A stretch of DNA of 64,000 nt from Alopecurus myosuroides (Eukaryota; Streptophyta; Magnoliopsida; Poales; Poaceae), in contig CM054060.1 of NCBI GenBank assembly GCA_028641055.1, forward strand, positions 241,766,833 to 241,830,832. Direction: 5' to 3'. Under the pieces are notes generated by a model, which saw only the letters and a list, made by a program, of their open reading frames with translations, was not told the origin of the DNA and ran no database searches. Within the stretch, counting starts at the first letter, position 1. The number at the start of each line of letters is the position of its first letter. Shown here one piece after another: positions 11,408-23,860 of this stretch. Made by a program: the position numbers and the translations under genes.

Positions 11408-11436
11408 CCCCCCCCCACCCCCCCACACACACACAA
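11408..11436 (+). repeat. Low-complexity C-run followed by CA repeat
   Basis: A poly-C stretch interrupted by A runs into a short (CA)n microsatellite directly after the flotillin fragment. Confidence 0.9.
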
Positions 11437-11662
11437 CCTTGCCATCAGAAAACTATAGAGTTAAGGGTCTTAATCTCTACTACCAAATGATATCTTTATC
11501 AATAATTTAGATACGTTATCATGGGAGACTTGTTGCTTTACTTTTGTGCACACCAAAGTAAATTAACGGTCCCTTTTTGGAGACAGTTTCAAGTTTGCCA
11601 GGAGATTCAAGCTTAGTATTTTATGGAGTTTATTTTTTGCTTACATATGTAGTTCTCTGATT

Positions 11663-11842
11663 GCAAAATTTGAAATCTAAAAATGTAACTCGACCAATAT
11701 GTGCTTGTCAGTCCAACATTCATTACGTACGAAAGGTGATAAAATTACTGGTTGTATTTAGCACACGACAGAAACAGTAAATGCAAGTTCATACCTTCTG
11801 ATTTATAGTCTTGGATATGACGTAAAGATCCATTTTGACCAT
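11663..11842 (+). repeat. 180-bp flank, first copy (repeated at 29006-29185)
   Basis: From GCAAAATTTGAAATC to GATCCATTTTG the sequence matches 29006-29185 almost perfectly. Each copy is followed at once by the end of a reverse family-B LTR (TGTCGCACC). In this copy the last five bases read ACCAT instead of AACAT. It is most likely pre-insertion host DNA duplicated together with the adjoining LTR. Confidence 0.9.
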
Positions 11843-14447
11843 TGTCGCACCCTGACTTCTAGAGGATAATCACCGGGCCGAACTGAATAGTAGATGATTG
11901 GATTACGGGGCTTACCGGCGCCCGCATCCTCTTACGAGTAGGCCAACACTTAAGTGTGACAACCAAACTCTACTATCCACCGTCGATGTAAACTATCGCA
12001 TAGAGATCATGATACTACCATTGACGTACTTCATACCATACACACATGGTACGTCAACGGCGTTAAACGAAATGATAACACCACATATCTCTACGACACA
12101 AAAGATGGAAATAAGTTGCAAATGGCTCTCACTAGAGCAGAGATAGCAAATACAATCATCCAGAGGACACATGTCCCAACATAACATCATTACAACATAG
12201 CGGAAGCATCCCAAAATGTCTGGGTACAGACAAGAACCAAATAGGCCTAAGAGGCCGGGAATGAAAGGAAAACGGAGCCCATCCACGTAGTCTCGGATCC
12301 TGCCCGGGTCCGCTATCTACTCGTCAGCAGCCTCATCAAACTCCACGTAGTAGCCATCACGGGGATCCTCGTAAGCGTAGTCTGCGGAAACCATAGCCCC
12401 AAAGGGGTCAGTACAACAACGTACTGGCAAGCAAGACTCACAGTTCACCAAAGTGTACCCCACAACATCAAGCACAGATGCTTTGGGTTCAACGGAAGAA
12501 AGGGTGATACAAAAGATACGGCAACTGGCTGCACTAACCAACTACAGAAACATGATATACTTCCGGCTAACAGAAAGGAGATAAGATAGCGGAACGTAAC
12601 CAACTATAACTAACTCCAAACAAACCCATACTGGATCTCGCCCCTTATCCAAAGAAGCAATCCGAGGATAACTCACACAGTTGGGTTAATGATGGTTCAA
12701 GTTATTGTGTCAATAAGACTATTACTAGTCAAGTTATTATTAGTTAGGTGTAAGTTGTTCTGAGTACTTGTTAGCCAGTACTTTCAGCAAGTCAACCATA
12801 ACCGCGGAAAACACGGCTTCTCGAGAAGATTTAACCCTGCAGGGGTGCACCAATTTGGTCGTACACGTAAGAATATCCCGCCAGACGGGAATCAAACCCA
12901 CCAAGTGAGGCACTCTACACAACTCAACTCTTCTTCGTATCAAGCCCAAAGAACCACGTGTTGTGCGTGCGCGGCTAATAGAGCCCCACGAAGAAAAGGG
13001 GACCCTCATAGCACTCTAAGACCACGCCGCCCTAAATGCCGACTACAAAAGTTCCACCCTAGCCTCGGGTTCGTACCTGCATATGCGTGCATCAAATGGA
13101 AAACCCGAACTAAGTGTGGCGATTTGGACGAGATGCGAATCGAATCAAATTGAGGGGGGCGCCCATACACGCTTCCCACATGCGGATAGTGCGCTCATCA
13201 TGGATCAGTAGACAAGACCCTTTTTCTAATTAGGGTCGACACTAGCAGGCCTCAAAACCACGCCGGGCCTCCTGCCGGTGCCTTATCAACAAATTATTAT
13301 TACCCATAGCATTAACAGGTTGATTGTTTAAACATCGAGCCCAGAACATAAGTAACATAGTAACAGAAAGTAACGGCAACAGACTCGAGCAGAAACAACC
13401 CTAAGCATGCTAGTAAGACACGGGCAACAAGCAACGGGGTTATAGGTGTGGGGGTGAGGCTATATCAGGGTTAAAGGATAACATGTGATAGGTTCGAACA
13501 CAAGCAACGATTCATAAGGCTAGCAGAATAGACAACGGAAAGTATCGGTATCCAATGTTGAAAGGAACACAATGGTTCATGTGAGTGAATACTTGCCTGC
13601 AAACTCAGCAGCCTGGTACTGAGCTAGATCCTCAGAAGGGGTGTCGTAAGTATCGTCTGTCTCAACGTCGTCGTCTATTCGAGAAGAAGCAAACAAACCA
13701 CGCAGAGAGACAAACAATCAATAACATGGCATACTGCACAATCATGGGATGATGCATGACCATTTAATTGATGCATCAAAATAAACTAGTTGACATGGTA
13801 ACATAATCATGTTTAAATGGACCCATATGCAATTTGGATTGCATAGGGAAAAGGTCCATGAATTAAGGTGTAAATAAATGATCTACAAATAATTACCATG
13901 TGAAAGTTGATTAGCATGATGCATGCATGAGGAAAACAATAAGGAAAACAACAATAGAAACAATTTGAAATAAGGTTTACCAAGCTTGGGATTTTATTTA
14001 TTAAGTTTTTGGAATTTTGGTTTCTTAAAGGTGTCACACAAGAATTTGTTGTTTTCACCAATTTAAATTGTCCAAAATAGATAACAAAGTTCATTTTTGG
14101 AAAGAACACCAAAGTTTAGGTGGATTACATGTTTCAATTATTGAAAAAGGAATTAGAATAAATTACTTATGAATTAAACAAGTTTAAACAAGATTTAAAT
14201 GAATTTAATTCAAGTGTGAAATTATTTGAAATTTTATTTGTTCAAAACTTTAAACCAAATTCATATTTGAAAAGTTTATACTCTTCTAGTTTGAAAACAT
14301 ATTTATATGTTCAAAAATAATTTAATTTGAGCCAGTTATGAATTTAGCAAATTTAAATGATTTAAACAAGGTTTAAATTATTTAACCAATTTTAATTATT
14401 CAAAACATGAAACAAAATTTATATTTGGAAAGGTGGTTCAAAATAGC
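11843..14447 (-). repeat. Family-B LTR, reverse, truncated (left arm of the palindrome)
   Basis: Starting TGTCGCACCCTGAC, this is the reverse complement of the last about 2.6 kb of the family-B LTR (compare 24875-27487). It ends abruptly at 14447 inside GGTTCAAAATAGC. The first about 1.8 kb of the LTR (promoter half) is absent. The second half is strongly AT-rich (14000-14447). The acidic exon pair described for family B is present in reverse at 13674-13597 and 12381-12317. Confidence 0.92.
12317..13674 (-). other. Acidic two-exon ORF in family-B LTR (reverse truncated copy)
   Basis: Upstream exon 13674-13597 (78 bp, acidic) ends in a GC-type donor (CAG|GCAAGT), and terminal exon 12381-12317 ends in TAG. 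Same structure as in the forward LTRs, where the details are given. One of four family-B copies in the window. Confidence 0.35.
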
Positions 14448-14484
14448 TGGACCACCTTTCCATGCTATTTTGAACCACCTTTCC
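14428..14484. repeat. Centre of the head-to-head LTR palindrome
   Basis: Left arm to 14447 and right arm from 14464 are perfect reverse complements near the centre, separated by 16 bases. The spacer itself repeats part of the arm (ACCACCTTTCC). The arms extend about 2.6 kb each way (11843-14447 and 14464-17069), so the whole is an inverted repeat of about 5.2 kb. Confidence 0.92.
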
Positions 14485-17069
14485 AAATATAAATTTTGTT
14501 TCATGTTTTGAATAAATAAAATTGCTTAAATAATTTAAACCTTGTTTAAATCATTTAAATTTGCTAAATTCATAACTTGCTCAAATCAAATTATTTTTGA
14601 ACATATAAAATATGTTTTCAAACCAGAAAAACATAAGTTTTTCAAATATTAATTTGGATTTATGTTTTGAACAAATAAAATTCAAATAATATTCATACTT
14701 GTTTTAAATTCATTTAAATCTTGCTTAAACTTGTTTAATTCATAATTAAATCATTGTAAATCCTTTTTCAATAATTGAAACATGTAATCCACCTAAAATT
14801 TTGTGTTCTTTTCAAATATAAACTTTGTTATTTGTTTTGAACAATTTAAATTGCTGAAAAAAATAGATGCTTGAGTAACACCTTTAAGAAACCAAAATTC
14901 CATAACTTAATAAATAAAATTCCAAAATTGGCAAACCTTATTTCCAATTGATTCTATTGTTGTTATTTTTCTGTTTTCCTCATCCATGCATCATACTAAC
15001 CCACTTTCACCTGTTGGTTAGTTGTAAAACAATTATTCCAACCTTAATTCATGGGCCCTTCCATATGCAGTCCAATTTTTGCATGTGGGTCCATTTAAAC
15101 ATGTTGTGTTACCATGTCAACTAGGTTATTTCTATGCATCAATTCAATGGTCATGCATCATCCCATGATTGTGCATTATGCCATGTTAGTGATTGTTTGT
15201 CTCCCTGCGTTGTTTGTTTGCTTCTTCTCGGATAGACGACGACGTTGAGACAGACGATACTTACGACACCCCTTCTGAGGATCTAGCTCAGTACCAGGCT
15301 GCTGAGTTTGCAGGCAAGTATTCACTCACATGAACCATTGTGTTCCTTTCAACCCTGGATACCGATACTTTCCGTTGTCTATTCTGCTATCCATATGTAT
15401 CGTTGCTTCTGTTACGCACCTATTACATGTATCCTTTAACCCTGATATTGCCTCACCCCACTCCTATAACCCCGTTGTTTGAGCCTGTGTCTTACTAGCA
15501 TGCTTAGGGTTGTTTCTGCTCGAGTCTGTTACCCGTTACTTTCTGTTACTATATTTCTATTATGTTCTGGGGCTCGATGTTTAAACAATAATCATGCTAC
15601 TGTTATGGGTAATAATAATTTGTTGATAAGGCACCGGCAGGAGGCCCGGCGTGGTTTTGAGGCCTGCTAGTGTCGACCCTAATTAGGAAAAGGGTCTTGT
15701 CTACTGATCCATGATGAGCGCACTATCCGCATGTGGGAAGCGTGTATGGGCGCCCCCTCAATTTGACTCGATTCGCATCTCGTCCAAATCGCCACCCTTA
15801 GTTCGGGCTTTCCATTTGATGCACTCATATGCAGGTACGAACCCGAGGCCAGGGTGGAATTTTTGTAGTCGGCATTTAGGGCGGCGTGGTCTTAGAGTGC
15901 TATGAGGGTCCCCTTTTCTTCGTGGGGCTCGATTAGCCGCGCACGCACAGCACGTGGTGCTTTGGGCTTGATGCGAAGAAGAGTTGAGTTGTGTAGAGTG
16001 CCTCGCTTGGTGGGTTTGATTCCCGTCTGGCGGGATATTCTTACGTGTACGGCCAAATTGGTGCACCCCTGCAGGGATAAATCTTCTCGAGAAGCCGTGT
16101 TTTCCGCGGTTATGGTTGACTTGGTGAAAGTACTGGCTAACAAGTACTCAGAACAACTTACACCTAACTAATGATAACTTGACTAGTAATAGTCTTATTG
16201 CCACAATAACTTGATCCATCATTAATCCAACTGTGTGAGTTATCTCGGATTGCTTCTTTGGATAAGGGGCGAGATCCAGGATGGGTTTGTTTGGTGGTTA
16301 GTTATAGTTGGTTACGATCCGCTATCTTATCTCCTTTCTGTTAGCCGGAAGTTGTAGTATGTATCTGTAGTTGGTTAGTGCAGCCAGCTGCCGCATCTTT
16401 TGTATCCCCTTTTCTTCCATTGAACCCAAAGCATCTGTGCTTGGTGTTGACGGGTTACACTTTGGTGAACTGTGAGTCTTGCTTGCCAGTACGTTGTTGT
16501 ACTGACCCCTTTGGGGCTGTGGTTTCCGCAGACTACGCTTACGAGGATCCCCGTGATGGCTACTACGTGGAGTTTGACGAGGCTGCTGACGAGTAGATAG
16601 CGGACCCGGGCATGATCTGAGACTACGTGGATGGGCTCCGTTTTCCTTTCATTCCCGGCTTCTGAAGCCTATTTGGATTTGTCTGTACTCAGACCTTTTG
16701 AATGCTTCCGCTGTGTTGTAATGATGCTATGTTGGGACATGTGTCCTCTGGATGATTGTATTTGCTATTCTCTGCTCTAGTGAGAGCCATTTGCAACTTA
16801 TTTCAATCTTTTGTGTCTTAGAGATATGTTGTGCTATCATTCTGTTACAAGCCGTTGACGTACCATGTGTGTATGGTATGAAGTACGTCAATGGTAGTAT
16901 CTTGATTTCTATGGGATAGTTTACATCGACGGTGGATAGTAGAGTTTGGTTGTCACACATAAGTGTTGGCCTACTCGTAAGAGGACGCGGGTGCCGGTAA
17001 GCCCCGTAATCCAATCATCTACTATCCAGTTCGGCCCGGTGAGTATCCTCTAGAAGTCAGGGTGCGACA
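14457..17069 (+). repeat. 5' LTR of element B, truncated at its left end
   Basis: It matches 24872-27487 and ends in GGGTGCGACA directly before the primer-binding site. The first about 1.8 kb, including the TATA box, is missing, so this LTR can no longer drive the element. It begins exactly where the reverse copy to its left ends. Confidence 0.93.
15236..16596 (+). other. Acidic two-exon ORF in the family-B LTR (5' LTR copy)
   Basis: Exon 1 (15236-15313, 78 bp) follows a pyrimidine-rich acceptor ending in GGATAG. It encodes an acidic peptide (DDVETDDTYDTPSED, then LAQYQAAEFA) and ends in CAG|GCAAGT, the usual context of a GC-type donor. Exon 2 (16532-16596) follows TTTCCGCAG and encodes YAYEDPRDGYYVEFDEAADE then TAG. 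Exon 1 starts with two bases of a codon and ends with one (phase 1 to 1); G plus AC across the junction restores an Asp codon. No upstream coding exon with a start was identified. Splicing is inferred from sequence only. Confidence 0.4.
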
Positions 17070-17071
17070 AA

Positions 17072-17083
17072 TGGTATCAGAGC
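17072..17083 (+). other. Primer-binding site of element B
   Basis: TGGTATCAGAGC, two bases after the LTR end, is complementary to the 3' end of plant initiator methionine tRNA, the usual primer of plant gypsy elements. Confidence 0.92.
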
Positions 17084-17610
17084 CTGTCTGCCTGTAGGAT
17101 CCCTTTTACTGGTCGCAGTTGAGTCTAGAAACTATTTTGTAGCTATATAGGAAAAATGAAACGTGAGAGTAGGAATTCTGTTCTTTTTCTTCTTTCCCCA
17201 CCCACCCTCCCTTTTTCTGGTAAGGAAGTGCAACGTTGTTTTCTCTTCTCATCTAAACTTTCAAGTTAGGTTTTCACGTATCCTGGTTTCTCTAGGATAG
17301 TTATATCTACTAGACCATAGGAATGGAGGTGGTTGTGACATGATTTATCATGTTGCCTACTCACGATTGAGAACGGAGGCGTGTAAGCCCCGGAAGCAGA
17401 TCCTCTATTCCTTAAGCAGTAGATATTGATCCTTTAGAAGCCCGGATGGGTTTTCCGTAGTACCTCAGGAGTTTTGGTCTCGTGTTTCCCCAATGTTGCT
17501 TCGATATCCTGTTCTTCTCAACATCCTTATCGTCCGTTGAAATCTTGTTGTTGCTTTCCACTTCAGTTCTTCTACTGGCGTCTAATCAAAACTTCCCCGA
17601 TCATCTGCAG
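17084..17610 (+). other. Element B leader between PBS and accessory ORF
   Basis: About 530 bp with no supported coding sequence; part of the transcribed leader of the element. Confidence 0.6.
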
Positions 17611-18427
17611 ATGGATTTCAGGTTCTACCCGCAGGTGGTTCGGATGACTCGTTGTGAGAGCACCGCCGGTTATCCGGAGATGCTGAGAGACATGGTCACT
17701 TATCTGGGGTTCCGTTGGGCACCATAGTACTAGGTCTACGAGCACCAGCAAGAGTTTGACCAGACCTACTACCGGGCTATCGTCTACATTCTGTCAGATG
17801 ATGGCATGAGCGTTGTCCACCGCTACGAGGCAGTAGGTTCCACAGTGGATATGGATGTGCAGCAGGTAGCTTATGTGAGTCTCCACTGTCCTTCGTGCTG
17901 ACTACTGGGGATTTGACGATTCCATCTATCGCCACATCCCCCGTGGTTACATCACTTCAGAGGGAGCTCACTTCACTCTCTACGACAACTTGGATGTCTA
18001 CGAGCATGATAACACCAGGCTGCACACCACCGCTCAGTTTGTGAGGCACAGTGACGCAGTTGCCAACACGCTATCTCAGGAGTTGGCTTCAGTCAGAGAG
18101 CAGCTCTACCTTGCTTTGACTCGTCTGGCGACTTACACCACAGACTTTGTTGGAGACGAGCGCTTTGCACGTTTCGAGCAGCCAGTTGGTCGTCCTCTAC
18201 CAGATGCTGGAGGTTACGAGCCGATCAGAGGTCCACTCCTCAACCTTGGTGCTGGTTACACTGGGATTCCCCGCTTTGGAGCACAGGGAGTCGACGCTAC
18301 GTACTTCACCACACCTAGAGTTGGCCTCAGACCACGACAGATCTATGTGGATCGTCGATCTACCTACTTTCGTGGGCGTCCTCCTCACCGTACCTCTCGC
18401 CGTACTATTCACCGCCGTCCTGCGTGA
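17611..18427 (+). pseudogene. Element B accessory ORF between PBS and gag, broken
   Basis: From ATG 17611 (MDFRFYPQVVRMTRCES) the frame runs to two close TAG stops at 17725-17727 and 17731-17733, then continues in the same frame (YEHQQEFDQTYYRAIVYI, VDMDVQQVAY) to a stop near 17898. A one-base shift then leads to the open stretch ending at 18427, with a helix-rich segment (VANTLSQELASVREQLYLAL). It is on the element's coding strand and separate from gag. It resembles, in pattern, the intact accessory ORF of element C at 38464-39423. I do not know its function. Confidence 0.6.
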
Positions 18428-18636
18428 TGAGCATGGGAGTACCGATGTATCCATTCCTAGCTATGTTTAGTTATCTTTTGGCATTCGAACCATTTGTGGT
18501 CTGTTGGATATTCTGATGTATTTGAACATGTGATGATGTACCTGTTGGTTATCTATTCATGCGTCGGAATAATCTCTCTTTCGGTTACCAAGTCTATCAT
18601 TTTCTATTGTTGTGCTAAAATGCATTTCCATTTAGG

Positions 18637-20640
18637 ATGCCGCCAACAAGGAACACCCCGCCTGAGCCACCGCCGATCGCGGAGCTGTTGACTCAGATGA
18701 CCCAAGTCATGACGCAGATGGCCCAGTTCCAGACTACTCAGCACAACAACCAGACGGCTCCACGAGTCAGTATCAAGGAGTTTCTCAGTCTGGGGCCGAG
18801 AGCTTTCGTGGCAACACACGAGCCTCTGGATGCTGATGACTGGATCCGTGAGATAGCCAGGGCTCTGGACATTGCTCACGTTGCTGAGGAAGACAAGGTC
18901 AAGTATGCATCCTATCTGCTGAAGGGTCAGGCAGCTACTTGGTGGGAAAACTACCAGACAATGAGAGCTGGCTATCCAATCACGTGGGGTTGTTTCAAGG
19001 AAGCCTTCCTGAAGCACCACATTCCAGATGGTCTCATGGAAAGGATGCGTGAAGAGTTTTGCTCTCTTAAGCAAGGCAAGCTGGACGTCATCGGCTATCA
19101 GAATGAGTTCAATCGTCTCGCTCGATACGCTGGAGACGAGGTGTCCACTGAGGCCAAGAAGATGGCAAGGTTCCGCAGAGGTTTTAACCCGGAACTCAGG
19201 TATGCCCTCACGAATGTCAAGACCAAAGACTTCGAGGAGCTCGTTAACACAGCGCTCAATGAGGAAAATGGGCGCAAGGCGTTCGAGGAGTCTCGCAAGC
19301 ACTCGCGTGAGGGTGGTTCCTCCTCCAACATGACCACCCCTCCGCAGAAGCGGTGCATCTGGGTGCCAAATGGTGCTGTCACTCGGGCTCCATACGCCCA
19401 AACTTCTCCAGGCTTCGCTCCCCGCCCACCCAACCCTGCTCAGATGCATGGTCAGAGGGTTTCAATGGGGCAGCCAAGGCCAGATCCTCCTCGTGTCATC
19501 ACTTGCTACAAGTGCAAGCAGACGGGGCACTACGCTGACAAGTGCACGCAGAGGCAGCTACCTCCACCACCACCTCGCCCCAACACCAACCAGGCAATGG
19601 TGCGTGCTCCCCCGGCTAAAGCCTTCAACTCCAACAACAGGCCTGTCGGGAGGACCACAAGGGTGAACCACGTCAAGATCGACAAAGCTGAGGAAGCTCC
19701 TGACGTCGTTCTCGGTACTTTTCCCGTAAACTCTAATCCAGCTAAAGTGTTGTTTGATACCGGAGCATCGCATTCTTTCGTGTCAAAGATCTTTGCGACA
19801 GCAGTTAAAATACCCTTTGTTGGTTTGGGTTCCCCGCTAGTAGTAAACTCCCCTAGAGCAACTATGCAAACTTCCAAGATCAGTCACGGAAATCAAATCC
19901 TAATTGGAGGTCACATATTCCTTGCTTCACTCTTACTGCTGGGAAATTCTGACATTGATGTCATTCTTGGCATGGATTGGTTGAAGGCCAATAAAGCTAC
20001 GATTGAATGTGCTCAGAAGTCGATAACTCTGTTCCACCCTTCTGGCCAGATAGTCTATTCTCCAAATGAATCAAGTTCTGTTCAGCTCTACACCCTCGAT
20101 GCAAAACCTCTACCTCTACTCAAAAATGTTCCGGTGGTTTGTGAATTCCCTGACGTCTTTCCAGAAGAATTGCCAGGGATGCCTCCGGACAGAGCAGTTG
20201 AGTTCGTGATCGAGCTTGAACCAGGTACTGCTCCAATCTCTAAGCATCCATACAAGATAGCTCCTCCTGAACTGAAGTTGTTAAAGGAGCAAATCGATAT
20301 GTACATGGAGAAAGGTTACATTCAACCTAGTTCCTCCGCTTGGGGTTGCCCAACTCTGTTCGTTGCAAAGAAGGATCAAACAAAGAGACTCGTTGTTGAC
20401 TATCGTCCTCTTAACGAGAAAACCATCAAAAACAAGTATCCAATTCCTCGTATCGATGATCTTTTTGATCAACTTGCTGGAGCCTCAATATTCTCCAAGT
20501 TGGACTTGAGAATGGGTTACCATCAAATAAAGATCAGAAAGGAAGATATTTCAAAAACAGCTTTCACCACTCGCTACGGTCTGTATGAATACACCGTCAT
20601 GTCCTTTGGTCTCACCAATGCACCGGCGACATTCTCTTGA
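18637..20640 (+). pseudogene. Element B gag-pol, first part: Gag, zinc knuckle, protease, RT up to a premature stop
   Basis: ATG 18637 ([13 protein letters not shown]) starts Gag (capsid-like region with [18 protein letters not shown] and [13 protein letters not shown]). A CCHC knuckle [14 protein letters not shown] follows (near 19504-19545), then protease [13 protein letters not shown] (near 19747) with the active DTGA. RT begins near 20140 ([18 protein letters not shown]) and runs through [13 protein letters not shown] and [17 protein letters not shown] at 20638-20640 interrupts it. The inverted copy at 27488-29005 has CGA at this codon, so the stop is a C-to-T change at a CpG, as expected from deamination of methylated cytosine. 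Confidence 0.92.
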
Positions 20641-21818
20641 CTCATGAATTCTGTTTTCCATGAATACCTCGACAAGTTCGTTGTGGTATATCTTGATGAC
20701 ATTCTTGTCTACTCCAAATCTGAGGAAGAGCATGGAGAACATCTTCGTCTCACTCTCATGAAACTTCGCGAACATCGTCTATATGCTAAGTTCTCCAAGT
20801 GTGAGTTCTGGATCCCAGAAGTTGCTTACCTGGGTCATATCATCTCTGCCAAGGGCATAGCCATTGATCCAGAAAAGGTTAAAGCAATTGTTGATTGGAA
20901 ACCTCCTAAGACGGTGAAGCAAGTAAGAAGTTTTCTTGGCTTGGCTAGCTATTGCCGTCGTTTCGTCCAAAACTTCTCCAAGATAGCCAAACCTCTCACT
21001 GATCTCACAAAGAAGGACAAGAAGTTCGTTTGGTCTCCACAATGTGATGAAAGTTTCAATCTCCTGAAGACTAAACTCACTTCTACACCAGTTCTGGTTG
21101 GCCCAGATCCTACCAAACCTTTCCAAATATTCTGTGACGCTTCTCTCCAAGGTCTAGGAGCAGTTCTTATGCAAAACGTCAAGTTGTGGCTTATGCTTCA
21201 CGTCAGTTGAACGCACATGAGCAAAATTATCCCACACATGACCTTGAACTTGCAGCAGTTGTGTTTGCCCTCAAGAAATGGAGACAATACTTGTTGGGTA
21301 ATCGCACTGAAATCTTTTCCGATCATAAGAGTCTCAAATACATCTTCACTCAACCAGATCTAAACCTCGGGCAAAGGAGATGGATTGAAAAGATTAAAGA
21401 CTTTGATCTTACCATTTCTTACACTCCAGGCAAGGCTAATGTTATGGCCGATGCTCTCAGTCGCAAGTCGTATTGCAATAATCTCATGATCATGGAAAGC
21501 CAACCTCCACTTCATGAAGAATTCCAGAAGATGAACCTTGGTCTTGTTCCTCAAGGTTATCTTGCAAGCTTGACAGCCAGTCCAACTCTCGAGGACAAGA
21601 TTCGTTCTGAACAACTTCGTGATGCTGAAATCAAGAAGATGGTAGAACACATCAAAGAAGGCAAGGAGAAATTCAAGTCCTTCTCAATTGATGACAAGGG
21701 AACTGTGTTCTTCGAAGGACGCATTGCAGTTCCTCAGATTCAAAGTCTCAAAGATGTCATTCTCAAGGAGGCTCATGAAACTCCTCTATCCATCCACCCT
21801 GGAAGTACAAAGATGTAA
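20641..21818 (+). pseudogene. Element B pol, middle part: RT palm, RNase H, start of integrase
   Basis: The RT frame continues after the stop with the catalytic YLDD (20689-20700), thumb/connection and RNase H ([16 protein letters not shown]). One base is missing near 21175 relative to the inverted copy, which shifts the frame. RNase H continues from about 21180 ([40 protein letters not shown]), followed by the integrase N-terminal His residues ([14 protein letters not shown]). A TAA stop at 21816-21818 replaces a Tyr codon of the usual motif. Confidence 0.92.
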
Positions 21819-23022
21819 CAGGATCTTAAGACACTGTATTGGTGGCCTGGCATGAAATGTGAAATTGCTCAATACGTTTCTGAATGCGACGTTTGTCAAC
21901 GTGTTAAGGCAGTTCATCAGAAAACAGCCGGTCTTCTCCAACCTATGAAAATTCCTGAGTGGAAGTATGATTGAAATGGACTTCGTCACTGGTTTTCCAA
22001 AGTCCAAGAAGGGCAACGATGCAATCTTCGTTGTCATTGATCGTCTCACTAAGGTAGCTCACTTCTTTGCTGTCAAAGAAACAATCTCAGCTAGCCAGTT
22101 AGCAGAGCTCTACACAGCAAAGATCGTTCCTCTTCATGGTGTTCCATTGGAAATAAGCTCGGACCGTGGAAGCATATTCACTTCTCATTTTTGGAAAAGC
22201 TTTCAACAAGCATTGGGCACCAAACTTCTGTTCAGCACAGCTTATCACCCTCAGTCTCAGGGGCAAGTCGAAAGAGTCAATCAGATTCTCGAGGATATGC
22301 TCAGAGCATGTGGTCTCTCCTTTGGCATGAAATGGGAGGATTGCCTTCCATATGCTGAATTCTCCTACAACAACAGCTTCCAGGCAAGCCTAGGCATGAC
22401 ACCATTTGAAGCACTCTATGGCCGCAGATGCAGGAGTCCAATCAATTGGTATGGAGCTGGTGAACGTTCACTCTTAGGCCCTGACATTGTTAAGGAAGCC
22501 GAAGAGAAAGTTTGCATCATTCGTGACAATCTCAAGATTGCTCAGTCTCGTCAGAAAAGCTACTATGACAGCAAGCACAGGGATATGGTCTATGCACCTG
22601 GTGACAAGGCATATCTCCGTGTAACTCCCCTCAGAGGCACTCATCGTTTTGGTGTGAAAGGAAAGCTTGCACCAAGATACATTGGTCCTTTCAACATTCT
22701 CTCAAGGCGTGCGGAAAATGCCTATCTTCTTGAACTTCCAGAAAAGCTATCCAAGGTGCACGATGTGTTTCACGTGTCACAGCTCAAGAGGTGTTTCAGA
22801 GATCCAGATCGTGCAGTTGATCATGATTCCATTGAGCTGCAAGAAGATCTCTCTTATGAGGAGCACCCTGTTCGAATTCTCGATGAGACCGAGCGTAAGA
22901 CTCGCAACGAGAGCACCAAGTTCTTGAAAGTGCAATGGTCACATCATTCCGATAAAGAGGCAACGTGGGAGACCGAAGAGGATCTTCGCAAGAAGTATCC
23001 GGACTTTTTCTCTTCTCAGTGA
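21819..23022 (+). pseudogene. Element B pol, last part: integrase and chromodomain
   Basis: The zinc-binding Cys pair (CDVCQRVKA) is followed by a further frame break near 21970. The integrase core is then open to 23022: Asp in MDFVTGFP, Asp in SSDRGSIF and Glu in GQVERVNQ give the DDE triad. The C-terminal SH3-like part (KGKLAPRYIGPFNI) leads to a chromodomain (HPVRILDETERKTRN, then LKVQWSHHSDKEATWETEEDL). Chromodomains are thought to guide integration towards particular chromatin. With the stop and shifts upstream, this copy is not functional. Confidence 0.93.
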
Positions 23023-23045
23023 GGAATCTCGGGGCGCGTTTCCTT

Positions 23046-23066
23046 CAAGGGGGGGGGGGGGCGTTT
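23046..23066 (+). other. Polypurine tract of element B
   Basis: AAGG followed by a long G-run, then GCGTTT, directly before the LTR start TGTAACATCC at 23067. The unusually long G-run may be slippage or an assembly effect. Confidence 0.85.
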
Positions 23067-23853
23067 TGTAACATCCCAAGTATGAAAACCACCCTAGAAT
23101 GTTTGATTCTTGTTTAATTATTGTTTTGCATCATGTCATCATACTCATTACCTTTGTTTGCATTTGTTTTCATTTTGTTCCCATCTATTTTCCTTTGTTT
23201 TCACAATTGAAAATTCAAACAATATTTCAAATGCTTTGTTCATACTTGTTATGTTACAACTTTCCAAATAAAAGGTTCAAATAAAACATCCATTTGTTTC
23301 CATAAAAAATAAAAAGCTCAACTATTAATTTGTTCTTTAATAATCCACTTAATCCAAATTGCATTCAAAATTCAAATCACATATTACAAACAACACCCAA
23401 TTTGAAATTATGGAAATTACAAAATAATTCATTCACTTGCTTCAAAGAAACTTGAATTTAAAACCTATTTGCTCAAGTTCAATTATTTTCAATTAATATT
23501 AATCTCATTCAAATTTTAAACAAATTTCAAACAGCACCTAAATTCAAATCTTTTTGAACAAACAAAAGTGCACTTTGTGCTGTTAGCATAAATAAGTAAT
23601 ATAAAATTTTTGCCTAATTTTTCTAAACCCAAAACTCATCTATTTCATCCTATTTCATTTCAGCAAAAAAAAATAGAAGGAAAAAAAAGCAACAAACGCA
23701 CAGCGCAAGGGAGCAACACGGCCCAGCCCAGCTCCCCACGGCCTGGTACCCCTTCGCTGCCCCCCTCGCCTTTCTTCTCCGTGTACGGCAGGGCATCGAG
23801 CCCCTCCACGTCGACGGCGCGACAGTGAACGGCCAGCAGCGCCCTGCCGCCCC

Positions 23854-23860
23854 TATAAAA
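23854..23860 (+). promoter_or_regulatory. TATA box of the family-B LTR
   Basis: TATAAAA in a GC-rich context, followed by the CT-rich start of the transcribed region. The solo LTR has TATAAAC at the corresponding place on the minus strand (near 47795). Confidence 0.7.

Noticed and set aside
12845..13153. 102-codon ORF recurring in every family-B LTR copy (also 15758-16066 and 26175-26483)
   Set aside because: Recurrence is due to LTR duplication and the frame is antisense or sense depending on copy. It lacks the splice-phase logic of the acidic exons, so I did not call it a gene, though it was considered.
14428..14484. Palindrome centre as a rho-independent-type terminator or a CRISPR-like repeat
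   Set aside because: It is the junction of two inverted LTR copies in a plant genome; bacterial feature types do not apply.
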